From the NCBI GenBank assembly GCA_021030915.1, contig JAGEMR010000131.1, forward strand, positions 17,879 to 81,878: a stretch of DNA of 64,000 nt, written 5' to 3'. The notes beneath the pieces are model-generated. The model ran no database searches, was not told the origin of the DNA, and saw only the letters and a list, made by a program, of their open reading frames with translations. The position numbers and the translations under genes were made by a program. Below are positions 12,463 through 23,900 of the stretch, piece by piece (position 1 is the stretch's first letter; the number at the start of each line of letters is the position of its first letter). The DNA comes from Astrothelium macrocarpum (taxonomy: Eukaryota > Ascomycota > Dothideomycetes > Trypetheliales > Trypetheliaceae).

Positions 12463-13803
12463 TCAGACGACAGACCAGTCAGAGTCCGCTGGGTGGTGAG
12501 AGGCATTAGCCCATTCGGTAACATTGTCAAGAACGCTGTAACCGCCATGAGAAACGGTGTTGGAAGTTGGCTTGATGGCCTTGGGAGCATCTTTGGCCTT
12601 GGCAACCGCGGGTGCTGGCGCAGAACTCTCACTACCACTTTGATTAACGTTATCGCCATTCGCAGCCTTCTTCTTATTCTTCTTTCCGGATTGAACGGTG
12701 CTCCAATTTGCGTCATCATTCTCTTTGAGGATTCGAAGCTGTTCCTCTTCCGACGGAAGAGGGCCGTCCCAATTGGTACCAGCAGTAGTGTTGGAGTTTG
12801 GGCTTGCTGCTCTGCCACTTGAACTAGCAGTTGATGCAGTTGCGTCTTGATCAAAAGTGTCCAACAATTGAGGTTCTTGGCTAATTTCATTGGGAAGGTT
12901 TGCCGGAGCAGGAGCTTGAACGGCGCCACTGGGAGCTGTTTGGTTCCAGGCGCTGGAAGTAGGTGTCTTTGCTGGCGTAACACCATTCTTGGCTGGCTCG
13001 CCTCTGCTCTCCCTTGCTGTACGACGTTGTTTCTCCTCCAAAGCACGACGCTCCTTTTCTTGTTCTTCGCGCTCAAGCTTCCTAGCTTCGGCCTTTTGGC
13101 GATTTTGACGCTGCTTCTTGGTCTCTTGTGGCTGAGGAGAGGCTTGCTTACGCTGCTGCTTGGCAGGCTTCGGATTGCTTGGCTCAGTCAGCCTGAGTGT
13201 GGAAGGCCCAGGAGACGGGGCTTCCAGCATGTCAGAAACGTCCGCACTGGAGGTTTTTGCTGGCAGAGCTGGAGAGACTGCTGGAGACATTTCGTCATCA
13301 GCATCCGCTGGAGCATTAAAGGAACCAGCAGACAGCTCCGGAGTAGTATTAGCGGCAGATTGGCGAACAGTCTTCTGTCGCTGGTTTGATCGTGTAGGAG
13401 GTGCCAAGTTCGAGCCTTCCTTCAATTTGAACAAATCTGCCGCCCAATTCTTCATGTCAGTCTCATCCTCTCTGCCAGTATCCTTCAAGGGAGTCGCGTT
13501 TGGGATAGAGGGCGTTGGAAAGATGGCTTTCTTGTTATCCTTCCGCTTCGCTGTAGGCTCATCGTTGCCTAAAGCGGCTGTATCGGCGCCTTTGTTTGGT
13601 ACAGGAGAGACTGGCTCATCCACCCTTTTCTTACTTTTGTTGTCATCGCGACGCTGCGTCTTTCGTGTTGTCTGGGTTATTTCACCAGCAGCATGTGGCT
13701 GTGCTGATTTGTTGTTTTCCTTGACTCCGGGGATGCCATAGTAGTAGCAGTAGATGGCACCGCCACCAACTAGGATAGCAGCCCAGGACTGCCAGGGCTC
13801 CAT
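12463..13803 (-). CDS. Membrane-anchored coiled-coil protein, fungal hypothetical
   Basis: A single open frame of 446 residues starting at ATG 13803. I do not recognise a named family. Residues about 7-24 form one hydrophobic segment (WAAILVGGGAIYCYYYGI), a likely N-terminal membrane anchor. The rest is hydrophilic and low-complexity. A strongly charged coiled-coil stretch, rich in Lys, Arg, Glu and Gln, lies about residues 230-275. Conserved-looking short motifs follow: NWDGPLPSEEEQLRILKEND, then WSTVQSGKKNKKK, then a C-terminal SDWSVV. The design (short anchor, long basic helical cytosolic part) is reminiscent of ER-anchored, ribosome- or RNA-associated proteins, but that is only an analogy. 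A possible intron lies in the 5' leader: a GTAAGA donor near 13,900 and a CTAGCATTAG acceptor near 13,860. Confidence 0.75.
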   Translation of the reverse strand: MEPWQSWAAILVGGGAIYCYYYGIPGVKENNKSAQPHAAGEITQTTRKTQRRDDNKSKKRVDEPVSPVPNKGADTAALGNDEPTAKRKDNKKAIFPTPSIPNATPLKDTGREDETDMKNWAADLFKLKEGSNLAPPTRSNQRQKTVRQSAANTTPELSAGSFNAPADADDEMSPAVSPALPAKTSSADVSDMLEAPSPGPSTLRLTEPSNPKPAKQQRKQASPQPQETKKQRQNRQKAEARKLEREEQEKERRALEEKQRRTARESRGEPAKNGVTPAKTPTSSAWNQTAPSGAVQAPAPANLPNEISQEPQLLDTFDQDATASTASSSGRAASPNSNTTAGTNWDGPLPSEEEQLRILKENDDANWSTVQSGKKNKKKAANGDNVNQSGSESSAPAPAVAKAKDAPKAIKPTSNTVSHGGYSVLDNVTEWANASHHPADSDWSVV

Positions 13804-15096
13804 TTTTATTATGTCAATTAAGATTTAAAATTTAGAGGCAGATCGACGAAACGGTTCTAATGCTAGTTTAGAGAGTGGCGAAGAGGACGTGGGAGTTTCT
13901 TACCGGTGTATGTCAGCGCTGGACCACAATCAATTCCGTATCGCTTGCCGGAGACTTGGTTTCGAGCGGACTGTCCAAATCACAAATGCGTGACGAAGGT
14001 GTGATGCTAAAGACTGGGGGTCACAGGAGGTGATGTGGTGGGCAAGCAAGGGGCAATGTTGATGATGGGCTGGTAAAGAGTGTTGACTTAGGGCCTTGGC
14101 CGCAGTCTTGGCAAAATGGCAAATTGCGAGTAGATGGAATTGTGCAGGCTCTGGAACGAGAGTATATTATTGCGGCCTGGCAATACGGCAAAACGGAGCA
14201 AGCGATGGACACAAGTCGATGGGGGTTAGGTTGAAGTCGTCGAGTGGTGCACGACGGAAGCACTAGGAGTGTGGGAGGCTAAGGATGCGGGAAAGTCGGC
14301 AGGAGAGCGTGCCGATGGACAGAGTGGGGAGAAAGCAAAGCTGTTGAGTGCCCAGGACGCAGCAGAGGAGCAGCAAAAGGAGTGTTTTTGATCGAATGCG
14401 CCCCCAGTCGGAACGCATGATGGATTGGGCACCAGACTGCCGCCGCTTGCACTGCGAGCTCATGCCAATAGTGCCTCGTGCTCGTGCTCGTGCTCGTGCT
14501 CGTAACCGTGTGCCAGCCCGAACGAGAAAGTGTTACATATGTCTAGCTCCGCCCTTCTCACGTAGGTATTGCCCAGAGAGGAGAAATGCTCAGTTCAGAT
14601 GCTGATAAGCGCGCCAAGTCGTGCCTGCAGCAAGCGTGAGATGCAAAAAAGTCGAACCCTGTCTGCATATGCGAAGGTTGCGTGGCTTCAACCATGAAAG
14701 GCAAGTCAAAGGGGACGTGGTCTAGGCCGTGGCGTGGTGATTGGTGGAGGGCTGATGGCCGCCTCGAACCAGGCCAGGGCGGAAGTGTTTCCCCACAATC
14801 CTATTGCTTGGCATGCACGTCTTACCTGGCGCAGTTCGTCTATATTTATTCCTCCGGCCTCGTTCACCTGCCCAAACGAAATCCGCCGGCCGCCGTAAGA
14901 CTGACTTGGTCTGCCCGTCCCATGACTCTAGCGTAGCCATCGTGGAGAAGCCGCAAGTAGATCTGGCGCTATGCATTCCCCATGTGTCAGCATGAACCTT
15001 TTAAGTCATCAAAGGTACTACAACAACCCAAGCAGGAAGTTCTATAGGCAGGTCTAATTATCTATTTTGATTGATATCAATTCTACGCAAACTACT
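13804..15096. promoter_or_regulatory. Long upstream region of the coiled-coil gene
   Basis: About 1.3 kb without a recognisable gene, between the start of the coiled-coil gene (-) and the 3' end of the FAD monooxygenase gene (-). It holds the promoter and probable leader intron of the former and a hexamer repeat at 14,475-14,503. No tRNA or 5S rRNA seen. Confidence 0.4.
14475..14503 (+). repeat. CTCGTG hexamer repeat, about 4.8 copies
   Basis: Four perfect CTCGTG units and most of a fifth, in the long non-coding stretch upstream of the coiled-coil gene. Confidence 0.8.
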
Positions 15097-16513
15097 CTAC
15101 ACATTTGCTTTGACTCCAAGACTTTCCAATGCTGTAGCAACTTCCTTTTCAGCGTCATACCCATACAGCCATGGTTGGACAACTGGACATGTCCATCGAC
15201 TGGGAAATTCTCCTACAATTTCCTTGCCCAATTGACGAAGAAACAAAGCATCCCTGGCCTCTTGTTGAGGTCCGTCAGGCATGTGAAACGACTCTCTTTG
15301 CTTGAAAGTCTCTCTCACGATTGCTTCCCCGCGAGTCTTTCGTAATCGTTGAAATAACTCCAGCCTTTCTTTGAGCTCTCCCGTCGACTTCATCCCCTTC
15401 AACAACCCCCCCAACACCGCACCATCTTCAATGGATGAGTTCGCCCCCTGTGCCAAATACGGTAGCATCGGATGACACGAATCTCCAATCATCACAAAAT
15501 TCCCCCTCTCATTTACCCACGCCGAGAGCTCCTCCCGATGCATCAGTTTCCACTTATCCACACTCTCCACGTTCTCCAAGAACCGCTTCAGCACCGGATC
15601 CCAGCCTGCGAACAGTCCCCTCATCTCCTCCAAGCTCCCCGGCTGCTTCGCCACATCCTTGGGCAGATCATCTGGTACCAACAACACGATATTATACAAG
15701 TTCCCACCCCGCACCGAATACGCTACCACATGCGCGCCCGGCCCAATCCAAAACCGACACTTTGGCTCCGTGATCCACCGCCGTAGCTCAGCATCCGCAA
15801 TGTTGTCCGCCGCCAGCACAATCCGATACGCCAGATCCCCTGTCGGCAGCGGCGCGTCCTTTCTCCCAAGCCAGCACTCGCGACACCGCGACCACAAGCC
15901 GTCAGCCGCCACTATCAGATCCGCGTCATAGAGCTCCTCCTTTCCCTCTGTACCTTCGTCGCCCGCACTGCGCTCCGTACGCACCTTTTCCCCCTCAAAA
16001 TCCAATCCCACCACCCTCGTCCCCAGCTCCAGCACTACCCCCAGCTCCTCTGCACGAGCAGCCAAAGCACGTTGCAGGTCGACACGGTGCACGTCGAGAA
16101 AGGGACTGCCGTAGCGAGCGCGCATGCGCGTGTGAAAGTCCTCATCGCAAGCGAGAATCTTGCCGTCGGCATAGCGGTGGACGGAGAGCGCTGTGGGTTC
16201 TGCGGCCGTGGCTTCGAGGTTACGGAGCAGACCCCAGGAGGAGAGGAGGCGAGTTGAATTGGGAGTGAGCTGGAGGCCGGCGCCGATCTGGGAGATGGGT
16301 CAGCGAGGGAAGTTGGGGTTGATGGGTGGGGTCCTCCTGATGTGTTGATTGTAGGAGTACTAGGAGTATTGGATGACAGATGCTTACTTCGGCAAGTTCC
16401 TTTGCATTCTCAAGGACCGTGACCTTGTGTCCTGCGAGTGCGCATGCTACGGCGGCGGAGAGACCACTCAGACCGGCACCAGCGATGACAATGCGGAGCT
16501 GAATGGCGCTCAT
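15097..16513 (-). CDS. FAD-dependent monooxygenase, salicylate hydroxylase-like
   Basis: Two exons, 16513-16388 and 16287-15097, joined in phase 0 across a 100-nt intron, give 438 residues. The N-terminus has the Rossmann FAD-binding motif GAGLSGL within IVIAGAGLSGLSAAVA. The DG motif follows as VAADGLWSRCR, and the GD motif as MIGDSCHPMLPYLAQGANSS. These three define the class A flavoprotein hydroxylases related to salicylate hydroxylase. The substrate is presumably an aromatic acid or phenol, but specificity cannot be inferred. No other aromatic-degradation genes flank it. Much of the gene is GC-rich compared with the neighbouring genes, with strong C bias on the plus strand between about 15,350 and 16,300. 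Confidence 0.9.
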
Positions 16514-16871
16514 TGTTTAGCAGTGTGCATTGCGATTTTCAGCGGATTGCTTTTGGTTTTATGGAAAACATTGGAATAATAGTTCGGGTCATAGAAGCCC
16601 GGTAGCAGCTCCAATATAGTTTGCTCTCATCTTCGGCGTGCACATCTGGTGGTCGGTGATGTGGGGGAGAGATCGGGGCAAGCGATCGGCAACCCGCGCC
16701 ATAGCTTAGTGGAGCAATCTCCAACCTCATACGGCCCGCCAGAAAAAAGGGACAGAAATGTGAATGAATGAATACAATCTAAAACTTTTAATGAAACGCT
16801 TCTACAGGGTTAATCGTACATGACAATCGGAAAACAACCGGGCAACCCTCAACGAACTACTACTCCCCCAA
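16514..16871. promoter_or_regulatory. Promoter region of the FAD monooxygenase
   Basis: 358 bases between the monooxygenase start codon and the 3' end of the F-box-like gene. No gene seen; presumed promoter of the monooxygenase. Confidence 0.4.
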
Positions 16872-18035
16872 TTAACTTGGGGCATATCTTTTTGGGGGGT
16901 GCAAAGGCAACCCTCGGATGGCCCTGTAGCCATCCTCACTCCTCATCGAACTCATCAGAGGGGTGCCCAGGAGGCACCAAACAATCGGCTTGACCTCATG
17001 GGGAGCACACCCCACCATCTCCATAAATGACCTGTTAACATAGTCGATAAGGGGAAGATTGGGGAGTGCCCCACTGCGATGTAGTGGGAGCGTACGGAAT
17101 CTCCATTCCAATTCCCTGCGTGGGCATTTTAGTGTTTAATTGAAAGCAAAGAGTTGGGGAAAACGACGTACGCCTTTGCACCAGGCACATCATTGAGGAG
17201 TGCCTTGAGAAAAACCGGGCCATTAAAGAGCATCGCATCTTGAAAGGACGATCTAACGTCCTCACGAATGTCTTGAAAACGTCCACTAAACCAGGGGGCC
17301 AAGATTGATTCGCGGACATTCTTTTCGGCAACCTTGAAATTGACTTGCAGGCTTAGGAGCATGACTGCAAGAGAATGTAGTGGCAGGCTGTCGATGAAAG
17401 CCACCTGAGCTTCGTAGCTGTCTATTCGAGTATGTTAGCATTGAGGTAGACACAGTTGGGACGCCAGAGAAAGTGGTCGACTTACAGCGACAGAAATCGG
17501 CCATGCGATACAAAAGCAGAAGCCCTGCAGCATTCCACTTCAATACTAAGGGAACCCATCTGGAATACCGACTTCCCAAGCTGAGCGAGACGACGATATG
17601 CGTTTTGGCAGAGATCATGTTCAGAAACTTGCAACGGTAGTAAATATCCGACAACTTATTCAAATTGACACTGCTGACATCTGTGCAGGCAGGAAAATAC
17701 TGAGGTGCGCCCCGATGCCATAAGTTCAGAAGTGCTGGCTCAGCAGAATCAGGCCCGTAGGGAATGACTACAGGAACATGAGGTTTAAAAAGGTCGCGTA
17801 ATCTCTTGGGGGCCTTGTGGTAGAAGAGCTGAGGATCTTCCTCTCTCCAACAACGGTAGATGCCAGCAGCGAAAAAACGATGATTCTTAAGAATCACGTT
17901 GAGCCAGTGTTTGTTTATAAGCATAATGTTGAGGAATCCCTGTGGCGTAAATGGTACCCTGATGACGATCTCGTGTAGGAGCTCGGGAAGGAGATATGCA
18001 AGAGTTCTTTTGCCCAAGGCCTTTGAATTCTTCAT
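16872..18035 (-). CDS. F-box-like domain protein
   Basis: Three exons, 18035-17486, 17421-17172 and 17115-16872, separated by 64-nt and 56-nt GT-AG introns, give 347 residues. Residues about 12-49 read as a degenerate F-box (LPELLHEIVIRVP, then LINKHWLNVIL), the helix pair that binds Skp1. The remainder has no repeat such as WD40 or LRR and no recognised domain; it contains Trp/Tyr-rich segments typical of the many lineage-specific fungal F-box-like proteins. If functional it would be a substrate adaptor of an SCF ubiquitin ligase. Splice phases close exactly, which supports a real gene. Confidence 0.7.
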
Positions 18036-18192
18036 ATCAAATAATACAATCGAATTTGTAAACAGAGTAGATGAAGAGGAACTGCTTGACGATGCGTGAA
18101 ATCGATGTACTTCGAGAAGTATTTTGGGATTAGGCCCGGAGGGAAAACTTTGCTAAATCCGCGCAAAAGACCCTCAACTGTGTGCATCGGCC

Positions 18193-19389
18193 TTACCTCA
18201 CAGCCGCTTGGTAATGCTCCAATAAGAAGCCGCGTCCAAGCCTATCTTGCCGCTCGCAAACGAACGTGGACTTTCCCACATAAAAGGCATGTCCTTCAAT
18301 TGATATGGTCACGGCAGGGGTCACATTTCCGGATGGAGAGATCAAGGCAAGTTCACTGTTTATTGAGGCCACGAACGCGCCTGTGCCTTCGTTGGCGTGC
18401 GAGACGAGGGAATGATACGTCCATTTTACTCCTGGCTTTCGTTGTCCCGACGCATATGCTGTCGCTACTCTAGCAGTCACTCCTGACCCGGTGGGAGACC
18501 GATCAATCTGGTCGTCGGCGAAGAGGCAGAGGCCAAGCTCAGCACCGACGCTATCCTGTGATGGGGTCCCGTTCCTCTTGTCCGTGATAATCACTGAGTA
18601 TAGTCCACATTGGTCTGGTGAAAGTGATTCGTGGTGACAGCACTCTGGAAACTCCTCTAGTACGCTTCTCTTGATTGTTGACGCAACGTTCTTCATCATA
18701 TCAAGATCGATATTTTGTAAGCCATGATCAAAACCAAGCTCTTCCACGGATATTAGAGCAAAGAAGGCTCCGCCGTAGCTTATATCAACTTTTATGTGAT
18801 GATTTGGTCCCCTCTGCTTCAGCATAGGCCATAATTCATGGTCTTTGATAGGGAGGGATTTACCAAGGGCCATCGCAAAAGCAGGTACAGAGATGAACGA
18901 AATGGGTCGAGATCCGTCAGCTCTGACTCCGTCTGCTGTTGTTGGGATTGTCACTCGAACCATGCCACATGGAGCATGGAGGTTCAGTGAGACTGTTCTG
19001 TCACCTGCGTTAAATTTGAGTCGTTGGCGGCGAGGAAAAATAGAAGTGTCATTTGTATCAGTCAAGAATCGGCCTAGAGCAATCGTACCATGTCCACACA
19101 TCAAACTATATCCTTCGCAATGACAAAACAAGACGCCGATATCAGCTTCTCCGGAAGAAACTAGCTCCGTATCATGGACCAAAATAGCCCCGTACATGTC
19201 ACGGTGGCCTCGTGGTTCCAGCATCAATTGTGTCCTGAGGTGATCGTAACTTCCCTTCGCCTGTCTCCTCTGCTCCAATAGAGTGCCTTGAAGCTTTGGA
19301 TAACCCTTGGTGACAATACGCGTGGGTTCACCGCAGGTGTGCATGTCTACGACTTCCAACGGAGGTCCATCGAGGTCGAGTTGGTCCAT
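18193..19389 (-). CDS. trans-3-hydroxy-L-proline dehydratase (proline racemase family)
   Basis: A single exon of 398 residues starting at ATG 19389. It belongs to the proline racemase fold: VVDMHTCGEPTRIV at the N-terminus, the first catalytic motif MCGHGTIA with its Cys, and DRSPTGSGVTARV. In proline racemase and 4-hydroxyproline epimerase the last motif has a second catalytic Cys; here it is Thr. Cys/Thr is the diagnostic pair of trans-3-hydroxy-L-proline dehydratase, which makes delta-1-pyrroline-2-carboxylate from a collagen-derived imino acid. It is divergently placed with nas6 across 397 bases and lies 157 bases downstream of the F-box-like gene start. Confidence 0.9.
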   Translation of the reverse strand: MDQLDLDGPPLEVVDMHTCGEPTRIVTKGYPKLQGTLLEQRRQAKGSYDHLRTQLMLEPRGHRDMYGAILVHDTELVSSGEADIGVLFCHCEGYSLMCGHGTIALGRFLTDTNDTSIFPRRQRLKFNAGDRTVSLNLHAPCGMVRVTIPTTADGVRADGSRPISFISVPAFAMALGKSLPIKDHELWPMLKQRGPNHHIKVDISYGGAFFALISVEELGFDHGLQNIDLDMMKNVASTIKRSVLEEFPECCHHESLSPDQCGLYSVIITDKRNGTPSQDSVGAELGLCLFADDQIDRSPTGSGVTARVATAYASGQRKPGVKWTYHSLVSHANEGTGAFVASINSELALISPSGNVTPAVTISIEGHAFYVGKSTFVCERQDRLGRGFLLEHYQAAVR

Positions 19390-19786
19390 ACTAAGGGATG
19401 AGTAATTCTTACAGACCTGTGATCTCGAATGTGTGATCTTGCTCTTTAGCGGGATATTTTCGTTGACAATAAACTGTCCAACGCTAAAAAAAATCGTGTA
19501 AAGTGTGAATCAGGCGACAAAGAAATGTTGAGAGTGGGGAAGCGATTACACGCAACTCACTAGCAGCAATCTGAATCATGCTCTAAACGTGCAAAGATTC
19601 TTGGTTGCCTAGATTCACACATCTTCGATAGTTGGTCTCGTGGTGGTATCAAACATTGGATAGATTTGAGGTCAAAATACGATAGGGGGACTGACATCAT
19701 TGTTGCCTCGGTCTCGGTATCCCTGCACGCGCCTAAACTTAATCTAGTGGACTTTGTTTTTAGCAATCGATCCATTCATCTACTTG
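19390..19786. promoter_or_regulatory. Divergent promoter, hydroxyproline dehydratase and nas6
   Basis: 397 bases between two outward-pointing start codons. A GGTGGTATC near 19,641 resembles the proteasome-associated control element GGTGGCAAA but misses two bases, so I do not call it. No gene seen. Confidence 0.4.
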
Positions 19787-20758
19787 ATGGAACCGCAGTC
19801 GGAGTCTAAGTTTGCGATCCATGAAGCGGCAAGAAATGGACAGAGTATGGCTCCTCATTCTTGATCCTAAAACTACGAAATCTGTTATACTAAATCCAAG
19901 ATTTCAGTCGCTATTGTTGAGTCGCTGCTAAACGTAAGACCCTCAGCTAGTCTACATCATCCTCCTCCTAAGTTTGGTGTGAAAGGCAAATTCTCGTCTT
20001 TCATCTCGAAGAGACGATGATGACCGATTGCCCTTACACTGGGCTGTCTCTTATAATCATCTGCCGATCGTGAAACTACTAGTACAGGCCAAGAATTTCG
20101 ATCCTGATGAACAGGTTAATCTCTCCTCTTGCATCTCTAACTAATTGTGCCGGATGCTCAACAGTCATACAGGATGGCAGCGGCTGGACACCTCTCATGA
20201 TGGCAGCGAGCCTCAAGGATGCCGACGCCATCGTGGACTTGCTCCTTAGAAAAGGTGCAGACGTGAACGTAAAAAGTAGGCAAAGCTCTGCAATCGTTGA
20301 AATTGAAATGGTTTCTTGTAACCATGTTCTTTATTGACTGGACGCTTGAAATAGACAATAATGGCCAAACCGCACTCCACTTTACAGCATCCAAGAACAA
20401 CCTAGACACTGCTCGTAAGCTGATCGATCATGGCGCCACACCTCGTGTCAAAGACAAACGCGGCCAGCTACCTCTACATCGCGCTGCCGCAATAGGTTCT
20501 GTACCGATGATTAAGCTAATATTGAACAACAAAAGTCCTGTCAACGCAACCGATATTGACGGAAGCACCGCTTTGCACCATGCTATCGCCGAAGGACATG
20601 GCGATGCAGCAGTCGAGCTGCTCAAAGCAGGCGCTGAAACAGACAAGCGAGATAGTGACGGCCATCTTGCTATTGATCTAGCACCAGACACAAAAGTACG
20701 GAATTTCATCCTTCAAAGCGCACAGCTTGAAGGAGTTGATTTGGCTGGGGATAGCTGA
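19787..20758 (+). CDS. nas6: Nas6/gankyrin, proteasome assembly chaperone
   Basis: Five exons, 19787-19844, 19908-19933, 19986-20114, 20173-20275 and 20355-20758, give 239 residues made almost wholly of ankyrin repeats (for example DGSGWTPLMMAASLKDADA, NNGQTALHFTASKNN, RGQLPLHRAAAIGSV, DGSTALHHAIAEGH). Length and repeat number fit human gankyrin/PSMD10 (226 aa) and yeast Nas6 (228 aa). The family binds the C-terminal domain of the Rpt3 ATPase during assembly of the 19S proteasome base. Exon 2 is only 26 nt long. All introns are GT-AG with consensus branch sites. A generic ankyrin protein is the alternative, but whole-length agreement makes Nas6 the best call. Confidence 0.85.
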
Positions 20759-20996
20759 GGGACTGAATACAATAAGCATACACACTTAAAAAACAAAAAA
20801 AAGGTAGAAAAGAAAAATAGAAATGGCTACCCGTCCAAGCCAGAATGCCCGTCTTTCTTACCCATAGGGTTAGTGATCCACAAACTCCAACAATGCAACC
20901 CAATCCCAATTAACATGCACCTGTGCTGCATCGGTCTCCAAACCCCCCAACACACTCCACCTTCTCCTGAACCCCAACCACACACACCATCCCCAT

Positions 20997-23900
20997 TCAC
21001 TCTTTCATCGTGCTCTCCACCAACTCCCTATAAATCTTCTTCAAATCCTGCACATCCGCGCGTAACTCCTCCACCATCTCGCTCTTCTCCCCCAACATCT
21101 CCAACGCAGCACCATACCGCTCCTCCACCTCTCTCCGCGCCCCTTCCACCGTCTCCACGCGCGCCTCGACGCCCTTGAGTCCCTCCACCTCGCCCATCAG
21201 CGCCACCACCTCCCCGCGCGCCTCGTCGCGCTGCGCGCCCAGCCGGCCCAGCTCCTCGCGCAACGCGGCCTTCTCCGCTTCCAGCCGCCGCACGCCCGTG
21301 CTGAGCCGCTCGACCAGCTGCACCGAGGGCCCCGCGCCCGTGGTCGTGGACGCGGAGAGCATGTCGGCGACGGTGGCGGTGCCGCTGCGGCGCGTGGGCG
21401 ACGAGGTCGACGTCGAGGCGTGCGAGGGGTTGCGCGGGGGTGTGGACGCGGCGCCGGCCGCGGAGTCGAGGTCGTTGGGGGGCAGCGACGGGGTGCCGGC
21501 TTGGGCGAGGGCGCTGAGTGGGATGAGTGAGGAGGGGATGGCGGTTGGCGGGGTGGGCGGGATGAGATTGCCGGAGGCGGTGGTGATGTTGAGGCCGCTG
21601 TTGCTGGTGCCGTTGAGGTGCGGTTGGAGCGAGGAGGATGAGTCTTGCCGGCGGGGAGTGCCTGGGCTGGGACTGATGGGGGCGCCGAAGCTGGGGATGG
21701 GGGCGCCGAAGCTGGGGCTGCGGGCGGATAGTGGGCGAGCGCTTCTGTTGCTGGATGGGCGGTCGCGGTCGCTGAGGCCGGGGATGAAGAGTTCGGAGGT
21801 GAGGTTGTTGCGAGAGGCATTGTGGGCGCGTCGGCTGTAGAGGTTGGATAGGTCTGGTGTAGAAGACTTGCGGCTGCCAAAGGTGCTTGTTCCATCGTGA
21901 TTTCGGATGGATTTCTGCTGGTCGAGAAGCGCATTCTGCTGAGCCGTTTGAAGTTCTAATTGCCATTTGACTCTTTCCTCTTGCATTCTACGTCTCTGTT
22001 CGTTCTCCAAGATCTGCCGTTCCCGTTCGAAATCCGCCTTCATGTTCGCGAACGCAGTTTCAACTTCTTTTGAGCGGTCCTGTAATTTATGCAATTCCGG
22101 ACGCAGCAAGTCCAGATCTTGTTCCAGAGCGTGCCGCTGTGAATTTGCTACTTCGAGGTCTTCCTCTAACGTTCGGGTCTTTATACTAACATCTCGAGCT
22201 TTCCGGCGAACATCGGCTTCCCGCTTGGCCGTATCATCCCTTTCCTTTTCCAGTGCAGCAACTCTCGCAGTAAGCGTACTTTCAATTCCCTGCCAATTTT
22301 CGCTTGCAAGGGCGTATTGAGTTTGGAGAGTCTCTATTTGACGTAAAAGCTTGGCCTGAGAATCACCTGCTGAGTTGGATGAGGCTTCCTCGGTTCGGCT
22401 GCGTAATAGCTCGATTTTGCTTTCTAGGTTCTTTGAAAGAATGAGCAGAGTGATACGTTAATATGAAGAAGAGGAAAACCTTACCGCAATCTCAGCTTTC
22501 AGCTCCATATCCGATACCTTGGCCTGCTCTTCCCTTCGCTTTGCATTCTCTTCGACTTGCTTGATTTCAGCTTTGAGCCTCTCCTCAAGTAATTTCTTCT
22601 CAATTCTGGCGTTCTCAAGTTGTTCTTCCAGATCTTCTGCTGCCCGTTTCTTCGCCTCGAGAGCTCCTGACTGCATCTTCTTTTCTGCATCCTCTACACG
22701 TTGCTTACTTTCTTCAAGTTGTGACTGCAGTTCCATAATAGTGGTGTCGTGTCCATCTCGCTCCGCTCTTAGTCCTACAAGCTCTCCATCTAACTTCGTC
22801 ACTCGCTTCATCTTCTCTCCCATGACCCTTATCTCCGCTTCGGCTCGCTGTGCGCGTTCATTCGCGTCTTGAATTTGAGCCTCAGCTTTTGACAGCCTCT
22901 TCACCGATTCTTCTTTGGCTTTCTCTTCTTCTGAGACTCTTGACCTCAACTTCCTAATGACTCCCAAATGCTTGATTTCCGTAGCGCTCAACTTTGTACC
23001 CTCTTCCAGCAATTGCGCTATCCTCTCGTCGCGTTCTGCAATCTTCTGATCGGGCGTTCCATTGCTGGCAGCTTGAGCAGCAGCTTGAGCAGACGCGGCT
23101 GTTGATCGAGCCAGATAAGTCAGCTTGGATTGCAATGCGTCAATGCGTTCGAGATGCGCATTAAGCTCATCGCGGTGTTCCGTGCGCAACTTCTCCAGCT
23201 CAGCCTCATGTTCAAGAATCGTTCGTTGGGAAAGTAGGTCATTGTCGATCTGCGGTGCTATCGATGTCGTGCTGCCCGTTTCGAAGGGCTTTGGATCAGC
23301 GAGATTGGACGTGTCTTGGTCTGGCTCAACGACTGCAAATTCAGCGGAGGAACAGGTTGGTGCTTCCAGTGAAGGTCGAGTAGAGGCTGAATCGAAAGAT
23401 ATTCTGGAGGGATTAATTGGTAGCCTTGAGATCAGAAGCGTAGGCTTTGATTCTTGTGCACCATGTGCATTGTCCTCAGCCTTCATACCATCCCGAGAGT
23501 CCTCGTCATCATGTTCCTCTTGCTTTGTCTCCCTCTCCGTTTCCTGAGCGTGTGTGGGATCGTTCTGCGTATCCAACGTTTTCGAGCTCGGATTCGCAAA
23601 TGGCGTGCCGGCCGGAGTCGCAGCTTGAGGAGCATCCAGAGATATTCTTGGTGATTTGGAGCCGTCTGCCTCCTTGTTAAGAGCCTTGGCAAGGCGTTCT
23701 TGCAGTCGCTCGTTTGCTTGATTGCGGGACGTGCTCCGTGGAGCATCTGAAGAAAGTGTGAGCTGTCTCTGACTGATACAAAGCTTTGAGACCCTACCAT
23801 GTTTTGGGATAGTCAAACTCGGAGCTCCGTCTGTGTCGGGAACTGCAGAAGGACGCGCAGTATGAGCTGCAACATTTTTGTCTATAGCCGCTTTCTCTGT

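Noticed and set aside
19635..19650. Proteasome control element before nas6
   Set aside because: GGTGGTATC differs from GGTGGCAAA at two positions, and the Rpn4 system is not known to use this element in filamentous fungi.
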